The position numbers and the translations under genes were made by a program. The notes beneath the pieces were generated by a model, which was not told the origin of the DNA, did no database searches, and worked only from the letters and a program-made list of their open reading frames with translations. A stretch of DNA of 64,000 nucleotides from NCBI GenBank assembly GCA_026008535.1, contig BRKX01000003.1:21690001-21754000 (forward strand). The letters are read 5' to 3'. The stretch comes from Perilla frutescens (Eukaryota; Streptophyta; Magnoliopsida; Lamiales; Lamiaceae). The number at the start of each line of letters is the position of its first letter. The stretch's first letter is position 1. This document shows, piece by piece, positions 9,663-22,161 of this stretch.

Positions 9663-11422
9663 GCTGCTAAGGCCCCAGGAAATCTAGCAGGTATGATTAC
9701 CCTCCTCGAGACGCCAGTTTTAGCTCTCTTTGACACAGGAGCATTGCATTCATTTATAGCTAAGTCTGTTTGTAAGAAACTGAAGATTAAACCCGAGAAT
9801 GCCGAGAATGCTCTTGAAATAAGTATTCCCTCTGGAAAGAAAATAATGTCTAGGAAGGTCTGCTCTAACCTAGAATTGAACATAGAAGGGGAAAACTTTA
9901 AGTCAAATCTTTATGTGATAAAGATTCAGGACTTCGATATAATCCTAGGAATGGATTGGTTAGCCTTAGCTAATGCCTCCATAAGCTGCCCTGAGAGGGA
10001 GGTAACATTTCAACCACCCGGGAAACCTGAGGTGAAAATCTACGGATCAAGGCTAGGAACCAAAATCCCAGTGATATCCGCCCTGAAGGCCACCAAGATG
10101 ATAAGGAAGAACAACTGCCAAGCATTTTTAGTTAACCTAATAAGGAAGGAGGAAGGAGAGCTTTCCATCGAAGACGTTCCAGTCGTAAGAGAATACCCCG
10201 ACGTATTTCTAAAGGAGCTGCCAGGACTACCTCCAGACCGGCAGGTGGAGTTCGCTATCAAGTTGGAACCAGGAGCCGCCCCAGTTTCAAAAGCCCCCTA
10301 CAGAATGGCGCCTAAGGAGTTGCAAGAACTCAAAGTTCAACTGCAAGAGTTACTAGACCTAGGTTTTATCCAACCTAGTGTGTCGCCTTGGGGAGCTCCA
10401 ATCTTGTTCGTAAAGAGAAAGGATGGTACATTAAGAATGTGCATCGACTATAGAGAGCTCAATAAGCTAACTATCAAGAATCGATACCCTCTCCCAAGAA
10501 TAGACGATCTCTTCGATCAACTCAAAGGAGCAAGTGTCTTCTCCAAGATAGACTTAAGATCTGGGTACCATCAGTTGAAGATCCGAAAGGAGAACATCCC
10601 TAAGACCACTTTTAGAACTCGCTATGGGCACTACGAGTTTGTGGTAATGCCATTCGGATTGACCAACGCCCCAGCAGTGTTAATGGATTTAATGAACCGG
10701 GTTTTTCACCCGTACCTTGATAAGTTTGTTCTAGTTTTCATAGATGATATTCTCATCTATTCCAAGGATGAGGAAGAACATCAGGAACACCTAAGAGGGG
10801 TGCTGGAAACCTTAAGAAGAGAAATGCTTTATGCTAAGTTCAGCAAATGTGAGTTTTGGCTCAAAGAAATAATGTTTCTAGGTCATATAATCTCGGTAGA
10901 AGGAATCAAGGTGGATCCAGCCAAGATTGAAGCTGTAAGCAACTGGAAGTCTCCAAGAAGTGTGAACGAGATAAGAAGTTTTCTAGGACTCGCTGGATAT
11001 TATCGCAGATTCATTGAAGGATTCTCGACTATATCAAACCTATGACGCGATTGTTACAAAAGGACTCCAAGTTCAAATGGACGCCCGAATGTGAGGAAAG
11101 TTTTCAAACTTTGAAGAAGATGCTAACCACAGCCCCCGTTTTAGCCATTCCGGAAGGAAATGAAGATTTCATGGTTTACGCAGACGCATCAAGTAAAGGA
11201 TTAGGATGCGTACTAATGCAGAGAGGAAAGGTGATTGCTTATGCTTCTAGACAGCTTAAGAATCACGAACAAAACTACCCGATGCATGACTTGGAACTAG
11301 CAGCGGTCGTTCATGCGCTAAAGATCTGGAGGCACTATCTCTACGGGGCTAAGTGTGAGATCTTCTCAGATCACAAGAGCTTGAAGTATTTCTTCGAGAA
11401 AAAAGATCTTAACATGAGATAA
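9660..11422 (+). pseudogene. pol: pol, copy B: protease, RT, RNase H
   Basis: In frame with gag. The aspartic protease has an intact DTG (residues 14-16 counted from Met 9693) followed by the ILGMDWL segment. RT carries MCIDYRELNKLT, a YHQLKI segment, MPFGLTNAP and catalytic FIDD (10737-10748). A one-base deletion near 11040 shifts the frame by one: the first ORF ends at 11045 and the second runs from 11042. RNase H shows YADASSKGLG, a YPMHDLELAAVV segment and DHKSLKYFFEKKD. A stop TAA at 11420-11422 (Gln in copy A) ends this part. Confidence 0.92.
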
Positions 11423-13081
11423 AGAAGATGGCTAGAACTCGTAAAAGATTATGACTGTACGATTCACTACCACCCAGGTAAGACAAATGTGGTAGCAGAT
11501 GCTCTAAGTAGGAAAGAGAAGGCGGAGTTAGAACTCATTTTAGTCCAGGAGGATCTTCGCAAGGAGTTCGAGAAGTTAAGAATTGAGGTGCTAACACCAC
11601 CCGAGACCATTCAAGCTCAAATTACCGCATTAGTCGCTCAGCCCGACCTAAGGCAAAGGATAATTGAAGCCCAGAGAGGAGATGAGTTTCTTGAAAAAAA
11701 AAGGCTGGAAGCACGAACTGATAACTCACAAGATTTCACGGAAGCCGCCGACAACGCGCTTTTATTCAAAGGAAGGCTTTGCGTGCCTAGCAAAGAAGAA
11801 CTAAAAGAGGAAATCATGTACGAAGCACATGACACGCCATATACAGCACATCCCGTAAGCACCAAGATGTACCAAGACCTCAAGAGGAACTTCTGGTGGA
11901 ATAACATGAAAAGGGAAATAGCCGCCTTCGTGGAAAGGTGTCTGAGTTGTCAACAAGTGAAAGCTTTGCATCAAAAACCTTCTGGTCTGCCTCAACCCCT
12001 AGAAATCCCTGAATGGAAGTGGGATCATATCAATATGGACTTTGTCGTAGGTTTGCCAAGGTCCAAGCGGGAAAATACCGCTATTTGGGTAATCGTTGAT
12101 CGATTATCTAAATCAGCACATTTTGTTGCTGTTAGGATGACGGACGGGCTAGATCAACTAGCCCAGTTGTATGTTAAAGAAGTTGTGCGTTTGCACAGAG
12201 TGCCAGTCTCGATTACATCGGACCGTGATTCGAGATTTACATCAAGATTCTGGAGGAGCCTACAAGATACAATGGGATCAAAGCTCAACTTTAGCACAGC
12301 GTTCCATCCTCAAACGGATGGCCAATCTGAAAGGACCATCCAGATTCTATAAGACATGCTTAGAGGAGTCGTCATCGATCAAGGAGGCAATTGGGAGGAG
12401 TTACTGCCTTTGGTAGAATTTGCCTATAACAACAACTACCAGACATCGATCGGCATGGCCCCTTATGAAGCCCTTTATGGAAAGAAGTATAGATCGCCCT
12501 TCTATTGGGATGAGGTTGGAGATAAAATGATACTTGGACCCGAGATGGTCCAGGAAGCCGTCCAAAAAATCGAGCTCATTCGTCAACGCATCAAGGAAGC
12601 TCAGGATAGACAGAAGGCTTATGCAGATGAGAGGAGGATGAAGCTCAGTTTTGACATTGGAGATAAAGTGTTTCTGAAGGTGTCTCCATCAAAAGGAATA
12701 ATTCGTTTTGGCAAACGAAGCAAATTAAGGCCCAGATTTATCGGACCTTTTGAGATCTTAGAAAAGGTGAATGAAGTAGCCTACAGGTTGGCCTTACCAC
12801 CCAACCTGAGTAACATGCATGACGTCTTTCATGTCTCAATGTTACGAAAGTACGTGTTTGATCCAAAACACGTGATTAGCAAGGAAGAAATAGTCCTGAA
12901 TGAGGACTTAGCCTATGAAGAAAAGCCCCAAGCCATCGTGGATCGAAAAATTCAGAAGCTGAGAAATAAGGAGATCGATCTGCTGAAAGTAATCTGGAAC
13001 CACCATGGTTCAGAGGAAGCAACTTGGGAGCTTGAATCCGAGCTGCTCAAGAAGTACCCTGATGTCGCTTATCATGGTTAG
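11423..13081 (+). pseudogene. pol: pol, copy B: integrase with chromodomain-like tail
   Basis: Starts with the RNase H end VVADALSRKEK. Integrase: an HHCC zinc region (ending ERCLSCQQVK) and a DDE core with Asp in MDFVVGLP, Asp in TSDRDSRF and Glu in TDGQSERT. Stop TAA 12350-12352 replaces a Glu codon (GAA in copy A); the same frame continues from 12353. The C-terminus has a GPFEILEKV-type segment and ends with a chromodomain-like block (IVDRKIQKLRNKEIDLL, then EEATWELESELLKKYP), the mark of chromoviruses, thought to guide integration to heterochromatin. Final stop TAG 13079-13081. Confidence 0.92.
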
Positions 13082-13099
13082 TAAATTTCGGGATGAAAT

Positions 13100-13119
13100 T
13101 TTCTTTAAGGGGGGTAGGA
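13100..13119 (+). other. Polypurine tract of copy B
   Basis: Purine-rich run (TTTAAGGGGGGTAGGA at its end) directly before the 3' LTR. It primes plus-strand synthesis. The equivalent for copy A is just before 18012. Confidence 0.85.
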
Positions 13120-16100
13120 TGTAATACCCCAGATTTCTGAATAAGGTTTAGAGAATTGTTAATAGAAACTAATTAATTAAAGAAGGAATTTAATTAAGGA
13201 TAGTTAAGGTTAGATGTCAGTCACGACTTTTGGAGTCAGTTTTCGTGAAGATCGTCTTTTCAAGAAATGTGATTTTAACTATTTTATGACCATCCGTGGT
13301 CTCGTTAGAAAGGTTTTAACTCAAGGAGTATGCCAGTGTTTTCGGATTTTAATTCTGAAGTCATTTGAGTTCCCGGTGATGAAAAACGCATTTAAAAGAA
13401 GAATGAATAGTAACTTTTGCGTGCGTTCGTGTTTTGAGAAATTTACGAAATCCTCCTCGTTTATTCAAGTTCAGTTCTGTCAGGCCCCTCTTATGGGAAA
13501 CGACTCAAGGATTCCGTTGGCGTTCACGGATTGTCATTCTGAAGTCAATCGAACGCTCGGGAGCCGAATCTCTCAGTCTGAGTGAATAGTAAAAAGTAAT
13601 TCCAAAAAGAGAATCTTTGCTCATCTCTTTTCAGACGACCCTGTCTTCTTCACGAATCAAGTTGCTTCACTAGTATTCGAACCAACGAGTCTCCCGGTAT
13701 TTTTAGATTTCATGTCTGAAGTCATTTGGACCTCGACATCGAATAAAGCAGCTTTTAACCGAACCCGGAGCAACTTTTGCAGTATTCCCGCACAGCAATG
13801 GCTTCCAAGGGAAGCCAAAGCTTTTCTTATATATAGGGGACCACCCCTTTAGCTTTTCTTGCTCATTTTACTCTTTCCCTTCACTTCTAAATCGAGAGGT
13901 GAAAAGCTTTAAAAGCCGAGAAGGTTCTGTCGAAATAAAAAGTGTTCTTCGTGAGTGTTCTTCAAGACGACGAGTGGAGTGGCGTGGAAGGGATGCGGTG
14001 AGGGAATGTGCTAGGGGCATCGTTGAAATCGTAGCAGGCGGCTCTACCACCATTGCAACTCGACGAGATGTCGAGCTAACCACATTCCTTCGACGCACCT
14101 GACCCCGTCCATTTGCGTTCGTCGGTCTCAATTCCATTACTTTTTCGTCTTTAAATTTCCGCATTTACTTTCCGTTCTTTACGTTCTTCGCGTTCTTCAT
14201 TATTTCTCGTCTAAAGTTACATTTCGATTTTTGTTGAAATTCCAAGATAATAACTTGTGCGTTATATTTCTCATTCTAATTCCGTTATTGTTATTCTAAG
14301 AAGATTAACCTCGTTATTTCGTTGACAATCCGTTCAAGCCATATTTAACTATTTCAGAGAATTATCGTGTTTATGCCGTTATAATGCCAAAATTATTTTT
14401 AAGTTAAAGCATGTTGTTGCATGATAAATTCAAGAACGTTGTTTTTGAGAAATTTCGGGTATAGCATTCTTCGTGTTCGTCGAAAGAATCAACGAACACG
14501 AACAACAGTCGAAGAACCCAGTTGAAGATTGCCCAGGAGAGAGAGAAAATGGGTCCCGCGACCGCGGGGGGTGCGCGGCCGCGCGACGCCTCCCTCGGCC
14601 TAGGACCCCGCGGGCACGGAGGTTGCGCGGGCGCAGGGTTGTGCGGGCGCGCGACGCCCCCCCCGTGTTGTCCGACGCTCGTCCTTCCAATTTTTTCGAG
14701 TTCTTCTTATAGTCATGTTTCTCCGAGCAATTCTCAAGTTTAAATTAAAAAGATTTTCAAGCTTCTCCGATTTATTTCGAGAAAATCATTCAAGTTCTTT
14801 TCCGTCTAAAAATTTAGAAATCAAGTCGAGAAATTCCATAAAAAAAAAATAAATTCTTTTCGGACCCTTATTAAGTCAAAGTCTTACTATCCATGTTAAG
14901 TCCTAGCTAAGGGAATATTAGTCGGGTGTTATTTAATACCATGTTATTAGAAATCTTCGAAGAAGTCTTCTAAGTCGACGATTCGACTCTTGTAGGAGGA
15001 ATCGAGCCTCAGAGGAATACTCAGAGAGATCACCAGCTCGTTGCCTCATCTTCCGTCCCGTAATCAAGGTGTTTAAATCTATACTCATCTAAAGTTTGAG
15101 CTAAAAAGCTCTAGAAGCATGTTAGGGCAAATGAGATATCCAATAAAGTATTTTTGCTCAGCCTGTTTGATCTCTGTACAAGGAAAGGAAAGGAATAAAT
15201 GGAGTTATATGCATGATTATGTTGAATTATTATTTGGGTTAGATAAAGTAAAGAAAGTTAGTATAAGTTAAATGAGCTCTCAAGTATGTTTAAATATGTT
15301 AGAATTGTTATTTACAATTTATGCTAGCATGAGGTGTTTAGAATTGCTTTATTTGCAATTGAAATTTATCCGCGTTCATTTCCTCGTATTTGAATGCTTA
15401 TGCTTTGTTAAAGCTGGTATAGTTAAGGATTAAGGATTGCCTTGTTAGGGTAGCTTTAACCCTTTGTAGGCTGAGATCTTGTAGTAATAAGGTATTAGCA
15501 TTAGACATTGTTCTAAGCTTGGTATTGCTAGCAAGAATAGGAAGAGAAGGAACTTAGCTTTCACTTAAGCAGGATTTGAGCTCAGAATTATTAAGGTAGT
15601 CACTGCTGGGCTTTTCCCTCGCAAACTCGTCCGGATATTTGAGGTAACCCCTCTTCTATCCTATGGCATGCCTAAGAGTACAGTTGACGACAGGTTTGAG
15701 CCAAGTTGGGCCCAAAATAAAAGAAAAGGTTTTACGGATATGGAGAGGGCTTTTGCGTTTTGCTCTCCGTATACCGTCTATTAATCATTGGATATCTTGA
15801 AGTTATAAAAGCATTTTCGCTAAAACCCACTGAGTACATTAGTGCTCATGCCCTCTCTTTTCAAATGTTTTTCAGGTTGAGATGCTGAGGATGCTGGTGG
15901 CTGTGAATGTGGGTTGGCTGCCAAGACTATTTTGCTATTATCTAATGTTTCCATGAAATCCCACTCTGTGATCCGCCACTCTGATACACTCCTTTCAATT
16001 CTGTTTAAATCCTATTATGTTTAGCAAGACTCTATGATTAATCTCCCCAGAAACGATTAAAATACCTATAAGATGCATATTATGTTTATCTCTGTTTTTG

Positions 16101-16339
16101 AGTATGACTTTCATCCACCTGCAAAGAAGCCTAACAAGTTGGTATCTGATTAGTTAGCCGTTTCATTTCGCTTAAGCATGTTTTCTCTTATCTCAAGTAA
16201 ACCCGAGCATCTCCATATAACTTCTAAGGTATGTCTTGATCCTTAAATTTCTTGGTAAATCTTCCAACTTCATTCATTAATCCCTTAATAACACCCCGTC
16301 CCCACTCGTAAATCCCTATCTCGGGACCGGGCTGTTACA
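13120..16339 (+). repeat. 3' LTR of copy B
   Basis: 3220 bp, starts TGTAATACCCC and ends GGGCTGTTACA. It keeps the segment (about 14951-15504) deleted from the 5' LTR. TATA-like run near 13829. CpG-rich tract at about 14548-14690 at the same relative place as in the 5' LTR, with the same CGCGACCGCG-type words. Confidence 0.93.
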
Positions 16340-16344
16340 AAAGG
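16340..16344. repeat. Target-site duplication AAAGG, right copy
   Basis: Matches 4233-4237. From here copy A's pol continues with the residues KDLNIRQRRW that B shows after the equivalent point. Confidence 0.93.
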
Positions 16345-17975
16345 ATCTTAACATAAGGCAAAGAAGGTGGCTAGAACTCGTAAAGGATTATGACTGCACG
16401 ATTCACTACCATGCAAGCAAGGTGAATGTGGTAGCAGATGCCCTAAGTAGGAAGGAGAAGACTGAGTTCGAGAAGTTAAGGATGGAGGTGCTAACACCAC
16501 CTAAGACCATTCAAGCTCAAATCGCCGCGATAGTCGCTCAGCCCGACCTAAGGTAAAGGATAATTGAAGCCCAGAGAGGAGATGAGTTTCTTGAAAAGAA
16601 AAGGCTAGAAACATGATCTGATAGCTCGCAAGATTTCACGGAGGCCGCCGATAACGCGCTCATATTCAAATGAAGGCTTTGTGTGCCGAGCAGGGAAGAA
16701 CTAAAGGAGGAAATCATGTGCGAAGCACATGACATGCCATATGCAGCACATCCCAGAAGCACCAAGATGTATCAAGACCTCAAGAGGAACTTCTGGTGGA
16801 ATAACATGAAGAGAGAGATAGCCGCCTTCGTGGAAAGATGTTTGAACTATCAGCAAGTGAAAGCTTTGTATCAAAAACCTTCTGGTTTACTCCAACCTTT
16901 AGAAATTCCTAAATGGAAGTGGGATCATATGAATGTGGACTTTGTCGTAGGTTTGCCAAAGTCTAAGCGGGGAAATACCGCTATTTAGGTAATCGTTGAT
17001 CGATTATTGAAATCAACACATTCTGTTGCTGTTAAAATGACAGATGGGCTAGATCAACTAGCCCAGCTATATGTTAAGGAAGTTGTGCGTTTGCACGGAG
17101 TGCCGGTCTCGATTACATCAGATCGTGATACGAGATTTACGTCAAGATTCTGGATGAGCCTACAAGAAGCAATGGGATCAAAGCTTAATTTTAGTACGAC
17201 ATTTCATCCTCAAACAGATGGCCAGTCCGAAAGGACTATCCAGATTCTAGAAGGCATGCTTAGAGGAGTAGTCGTCAACCAAGGAAGTAGTTGGGAGGAA
17301 TTACTATCATTGGTAGAGTTTGCGTACAACAACAACTACCAGTCATCAATTGGCATGGCACTTTATGAAGCCCTGTATGGAAGAAAGTGTAGATCGCCCT
17401 TGTATTGGGACGAAGTTGGAGAGAGAAGGATACTTGGACCTGAAATGGTCCAGGAAGTTGTCCAGAAAATCGAGCTTATTCATTAGTGAATCAAGGAGGC
17501 TCAAGATAGACAGAAGGCTTACACAGATGAAAGAAGAACGGAACTAAGTTTCAACATTAGAGATAAAGTATTCTTGAAGGTGACTCCGTCAAGAGGAGTG
17601 GTTCGTTTTGGCAAACGAAACAAGTTAAGGCCCAGATTTATTGGACCTTTTGAGATTCTAGAAAAGGTGAATGAAGTAGCCTACAGGTTGGTCTTCCCAC
17701 CCAACCTGAGTGACGTTCATGACGTCTTTCATGTCTCAATGTTGAGAAAGTACGTGTTTGATCTAAAGCACGTGATTAGCAAGAAAGAGATAGTCCTGAA
17801 TGAGGACTTAGCATATAAGCCCCAAGCCATTGTGGATTGAAAGATCCAGAAGTTGAGAAACAAGGAGATCAGTCTGGTGAAATTAATCTAGAACCATCAT
17901 GGTTCAGAGGAGGCAATCTGGGAGCTTGAATCCGAGCTGCTCAAGAAGTACCCTGATATCGCTTATCATGGTTAG
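16345..17975 (+). pseudogene. pol: pol, copy A: RNase H end, integrase, chromodomain
   Basis: Collinear with 11405-13081 of copy B, with many lesions. An in-frame loss of about 39 bp near 16463 lies between two GAGTT words. Stops occur near 16554, 16614, 16672, 16986 and 17485, mostly explained by C-to-T or G-to-A changes relative to B. The zinc region has Tyr for the second Cys pair member (CLNYQQ against CLSCQQ). The DDE residues in VDFVVGLP, SDRDTRF and DGQSERT are still readable. The tail ends KKYPDIAYHG with stop TAG 17973-17975. Confidence 0.9.
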
Positions 17976-17989
17976 TAAATTTTGGGATA

Positions 17990-18011
17990 AAATTTCTTTA
18001 AGGGGGTAGGA
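17990..18011 (+). other. Polypurine tract of copy A
   Basis: TTTCTTTAAGGGGGTAGGA immediately before the 3' LTR start, matching copy B's tract with one G fewer. Confidence 0.82.
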
Positions 18012-21000
18012 TGTAACACCCCAGATTTTCAGATAAGGTTTAGAGAATTCTTAATGATAATTAAGAATGTTAAGGAAGAAGTTTAAATAAGGGTAATTAA
18101 GGTCAGATGTCAGTCACGACTTTAGAGGTTAATTTTTGTAAAATCGTCTTTTCGGAAATTTTGATCTTAATTCTGTTTTGGCCATTTATGGTCTCGTTAG
18201 AAAGATTTTAACTCAAGGAGTGTGTCGGTGTTCCCGAAATTTTATTCTGAAGTCATTTGAGTTCCCAGTGATGAAAAATGTATTTAAAGGGTGAATAAAT
18301 AGTAACTTTTGCGTGCGTTCGTGTTTTGAGAAATTTACGAAATCCTCCTCATTGATTCGAGTATAGTTCTTTCAGGCCCCTCTTATGGAAAATGACTCAA
18401 GGATTCCGTTGGCATTCACGGATTTCCATTCTGAGGTGAATCGAACGCTCGGGAGTAAAATTTGTCAGTCTGAGTGAATAATAAAAAGTAATTCTAAAAA
18501 GAGAGTATTTGCTCGTCTTTTTTCTGACGACCTCATCTTCATCACGAATCAATTGGGGTCACTAGTATTTGAGCCAACGAGTCTCCCAGTATTTTTAAAT
18601 TTCATGTCTGAGGTCATTTGGACTCGACATCGAATAAAGCAGCTTTTAACCGAGCCCGGAGTAACTTTTACAGTATTTCTGCATTAGAGTGGCTTCTCAA
18701 GGAAGCCAAAGCTCCTCCTATAAATACACCATCACCCCTCACTCATTTTTTACCCCAAAGATCTTCATTCTTCACTTCTCCAAAAGTTAGAGAGTGGGAA
18801 AGCTCTGAGAGAAAAGTCGAGGTTCTGTCGAAGTAAAAAGCGTTCTTCGTGAGTGTTCTGCAAGATGAAGAGTGGAGTGGCATGGAAGGGATGCGGTGAG
18901 GGAATGTGCTAGGGGCGCCGTTGGGTCGTAGCTGGCAGCACTGCCACCGTTACGACTCAACGAGATGCCGAGCTAGCCACCTTCCTTCGACGCACCTAAC
19001 TTCGTCTATTCTTGTTCGTTGGTCTCGATTCTATTTCTTTTCCGTCCATTAAATTCCGCATTTACTTTTCATTCTTCGTGTTCTTCATGTTCTTCATTAT
19101 TACTCGTTTACTTTTCGTCTAAAGTTATATTTCGATTCTTGTTGAAGTTCTAAGTTAATGGCATTTCTGTTATACCGCTCATTTTTATTCTCATTATTAT
19201 GATTCTCGTCACTAATTCTCGTAATTAGTCTCATTATTCCGTTTAAGTTCCGTTCAAGTTATATTTAAGATTTCTTCATTATTTTAAGTATTCAAGGAGG
19301 ATTGTCGTGTTTATGCTGTTATAATGTCAATTTCTTTTTAAGTTTAAAGCATATTGTTTCTATGTTTTTGCAAAGTGTTAAGCCTTATTTTTAAGTTTAA
19401 AACATCTAGAGAATGCGAGAGATGACCAAGTATCACCTTAACCAAACTCTCGATCGATCATTTTGATGTCCGAAAGTGGCGTACGGACCGTGCGCTCAAA
19501 TCTGCCGAGTGCACGGCCCACGCAGAGGTGTTCTGGGAGAGCTGGGAGTGGCGCACGGACCGTGCGCTCAATTTTTCCGACCGCACGGCCCGTGTGGGGG
19601 TCTCTGAAAAGAGAACTCTTCCCGAATTTATTCCGACACGGCCCGTGCGCTCATGCTTTCTTTCCGCACGGCCCGTGCAAGGGTTGTTCGACCCATTTGA
19701 GCTTTGAAATGTGTCCTAAACTCGAGTCTTTCAAACCCTCGTGTTTTCTAAAGGTTCTAAAGTCGTGCTATCCATGTTTAAGTCCTATTTAAGGGTATAT
19801 AAGTTGGGTATTGTTTAATTCCTTGTTAGTAGTTAGAAATCTTCGAAGGAGGCCGCTAAGTCGATGATTCGACTTTTGTAGGAGGAAGTGAGCCTCGTGG
19901 GAACTCGGGGAAAGATCATCAACTCGTTGCTTCATCTTTTGCTCAGTAGTCGAGGTGCGTAAATCTATACTCATCTAAAGTGTGAGCTAATAAGGTCTAG
20001 AAGCATATAGGGCAAATGAGATATCCAATAAAAATATTTTGCTCTGCCTGATTGATCTCTGTACAAGGAAGGAAGGAAATGAAGATATTATGTTTTAATT
20101 GAGCTCTCGAGCATGTTTAGAAATGCTAGAAATATTTAAGTATTGTTTATGCTTAGCATGAGATATTTAAGAATTGTCTTTAGTTACAATTCGTATTTAT
20201 GTACATTCATTTCCTTGTATTTAAATGTTGATGCTTTGTTAAAGCTCGTATAGTTAAGGGTTAAGGATTGCCTTGTTAGGGTAGTGTTAAATCCCTTATA
20301 GGCCGAGATCATGCTATATTAAAGGATTAGCCCCTAGACTTTGCTCTAGGATTGGTTTTGCTAATAAGATTAAGGAAGGAAGGAACTTAACATTTTCCTT
20401 AAACAGGATTTGAGCTCTGAGAACTCGCGATCTTCGATCATTAAGTGAGTAACTGCTGGGTTTATCCCTCGCAAACTCGTGAGGATATTTGAGGTAATCC
20501 CTCTTGTGTCCTAAGGCATGCCTAAGGGTGCAGTTGACATCAGGTTTGAGCCAGGATGAGCCCAAAAGAAAAGAAAAGGTTTTACGGATATGGAGAGGGC
20601 TTTTGCGTTTTGCTCTCCATATACCGTCAGTTAATTGTTAGATAACGTGAGGTTATTAAAGTGTTTTTGTTAAAACCCACTGAGTACATTAGTGCTCATG
20701 CCCCCTCTTTTTCAAATGTTTTCAGGTTGAGATGCTGAGGATGTTGGTGGCTGTGGATGTGGGTTGGCTGCCAAGATTATTTTGTTATAGTCTAAGCTTC
20801 CTTTGAAATCCCATTATGTGTTCTGCTACTATGATACACTCTTTCTAATTTCGTTCAAGTTCTATATGTTTATCGAGATTCTAAGAATATTCCTCAAAGA
20901 CATGATTATCTATATATATATAAGTAATGCATATTCAGGTTTATTCTCGCTTCTTGAGTATATTTTCCTTTTGCCTATGAAGAGGCTTGTTCACATTGAT

Positions 21001-21242
21001 ATATGTTTATTCGCTTTGACCTATGAATGAGTCTATGCTTGTTGGTATCTAATTAGTTAGCCGTTTTATTCTACTAAGGCATGTTTCATTCTTAATCAAG
21101 TAATCCCGAGTATCATCATCTATCTTTCAAGGCATATCTTTATTCTTATACTTCTTCGTTAATCTTTCGAATTTATTCATTAATCCCTTAATAACACCCC
21201 GTCCTCATTCGTTAATCCCTATCTCGGGACGGGGCTGTTACA
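18012..21242 (+). repeat. 3' LTR of copy A
   Basis: 3231 bp, TGTAACACCCC to GGGGCTGTTACA. Alignable with B's LTRs along most of its length. The segment at about 19470-19690 is the exception: it is CpG-rich like B's tract but built from other words (GCACGGCCCGTGC types). ORFs at 19463-19792 and 20803-21030 fall inside the LTR and are not credible genes. Confidence 0.93.
18719..18726 (+). promoter_or_regulatory. TATA box in copy A 3' LTR
   Basis: TATAAATA after AAGCCAAAGCTCCTCC, aligned with the TATA-like sites of both B LTRs. A second TATA-like string (TATATAAG) lies near 19796 just after the CpG-rich tract; which one is used cannot be told. Confidence 0.6.
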
Positions 21243-22147
21243 ATTGAGGAGGATCACGATAGGATATTGTTCTCTGTTCTGACCCTAAAGGGAGAGAATA
21301 AAGATCTAAAGAGTTCGGGTTCTTAACCCATATATAATGGCGGACATATATATGTTGTGTCTACTGCTTTGATTTATCAATGAGTGAGATTCTTGATAGA
21401 ATCAATAACCTCGATCTTTTGGACAGTAATATTTACATATATGATGTCCCCTTGAGTAAACACAAGTGCATGTGAAACCCTGCATGTGGAATTTATTTTT
21501 TACATGATAAAGCTTATGTGATACTACTCTAGGAATGGAAATTTTAATTAATTATAGTTGTCAGAACTTACATCATTAATTAATGGACATTATATCTTAA
21601 ACATGGAGAATGGCTGAACTAAAGGAGAAAGCATATAAGCAAATATGTATTAAATTGGTAGGTCAGTGTTATTTCTTTAGTGCAATAAAAATAACACTTA
21701 ATTTATTTAATTATATCTAAGTATTGGATTTTACAAAATAATGCATAACAAATCAGCCCCTCTCTTGCTCACTTGATTCCCTAGGTTATCCACACAGTTT
21801 AGTAGCTCGCAACCCACTCTGCATCTAAACGAGGTATGAGAATACAGTAGAAGATCAATGAGTGATATTGTCATCTCAAGGAGGATCGAACACTATGGGG
21901 AAAGGCCAAGTTCGATTAGTTGTCCTACAACGAGATTAGACCTGTAATCTCATGTGCAACCCTACTACGTCATGTAAGTTGATTCATGGTATTCTATGTT
22001 TCCGCTGCGATAGTTTCGATGTTCTTGCATGATTTTATTCAACATGTTTGGATGATAAATTCCAAAATAAAATATGATTTACATGTTAATGAAATTAATG
22101 AATATCCGATTAGATCCTGTGGGGCATAATTCAAAAAAACCCCAACA
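21243..22147 (+). repeat. LTR (right part), probable copia-type element C
   Basis: Ends ...CCCCAACA two bases before a Met-type primer site, and holds the TTTCCGCTGCG string often seen near plant copia LTR ends. Copy A interrupts it at 21242, so the LTR start lies left of the window. A 165-bp segment present in the second tandem copy (about 23620-23785) is missing here. No gag or pol accompanies it, so the superfamily call is tentative. Confidence 0.55.
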
Positions 22148-22149
22148 AC

Positions 22150-22161
22150 TGGTATCAGAGC
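22150..22161 (+). other. Primer binding site, element C first copy
   Basis: TGGTATCAGAGC two bases after the LTR end. Same 12 bases as in elements B and F. Confidence 0.85.

Larger units (their letters stand above)
4238..16339 (+). mobile_element. Full-length gypsy chromovirus copy B
   Basis: A 12.1-kb Tekay/Del-like Ty3/gypsy element: 5' LTR 4238-6920, primer site, leader, extra ORF, gag, pol in the order PR-RT-RNaseH-IN with a chromodomain-like C-terminus, polypurine tract and 3' LTR 13120-16339. LTRs begin TGTAATACCCC and end GGGCTGTTACA. Target duplications flank it. The upstream ORF is intact, but gag and pol carry three premature stops and one frameshift, so it is structurally complete and not autonomous. 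It inserted into copy A. Confidence 0.95.
16340..21242 (+). mobile_element. Gypsy chromovirus copy A, right part
   Basis: Continuation of the element broken at 4237: end of RNase H, integrase, chromodomain-like tail, polypurine tract and complete 3' LTR. The five bases after the LTR (ATTGA) would be its target duplication, but the left flank lies outside the window. Confidence 0.92.
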
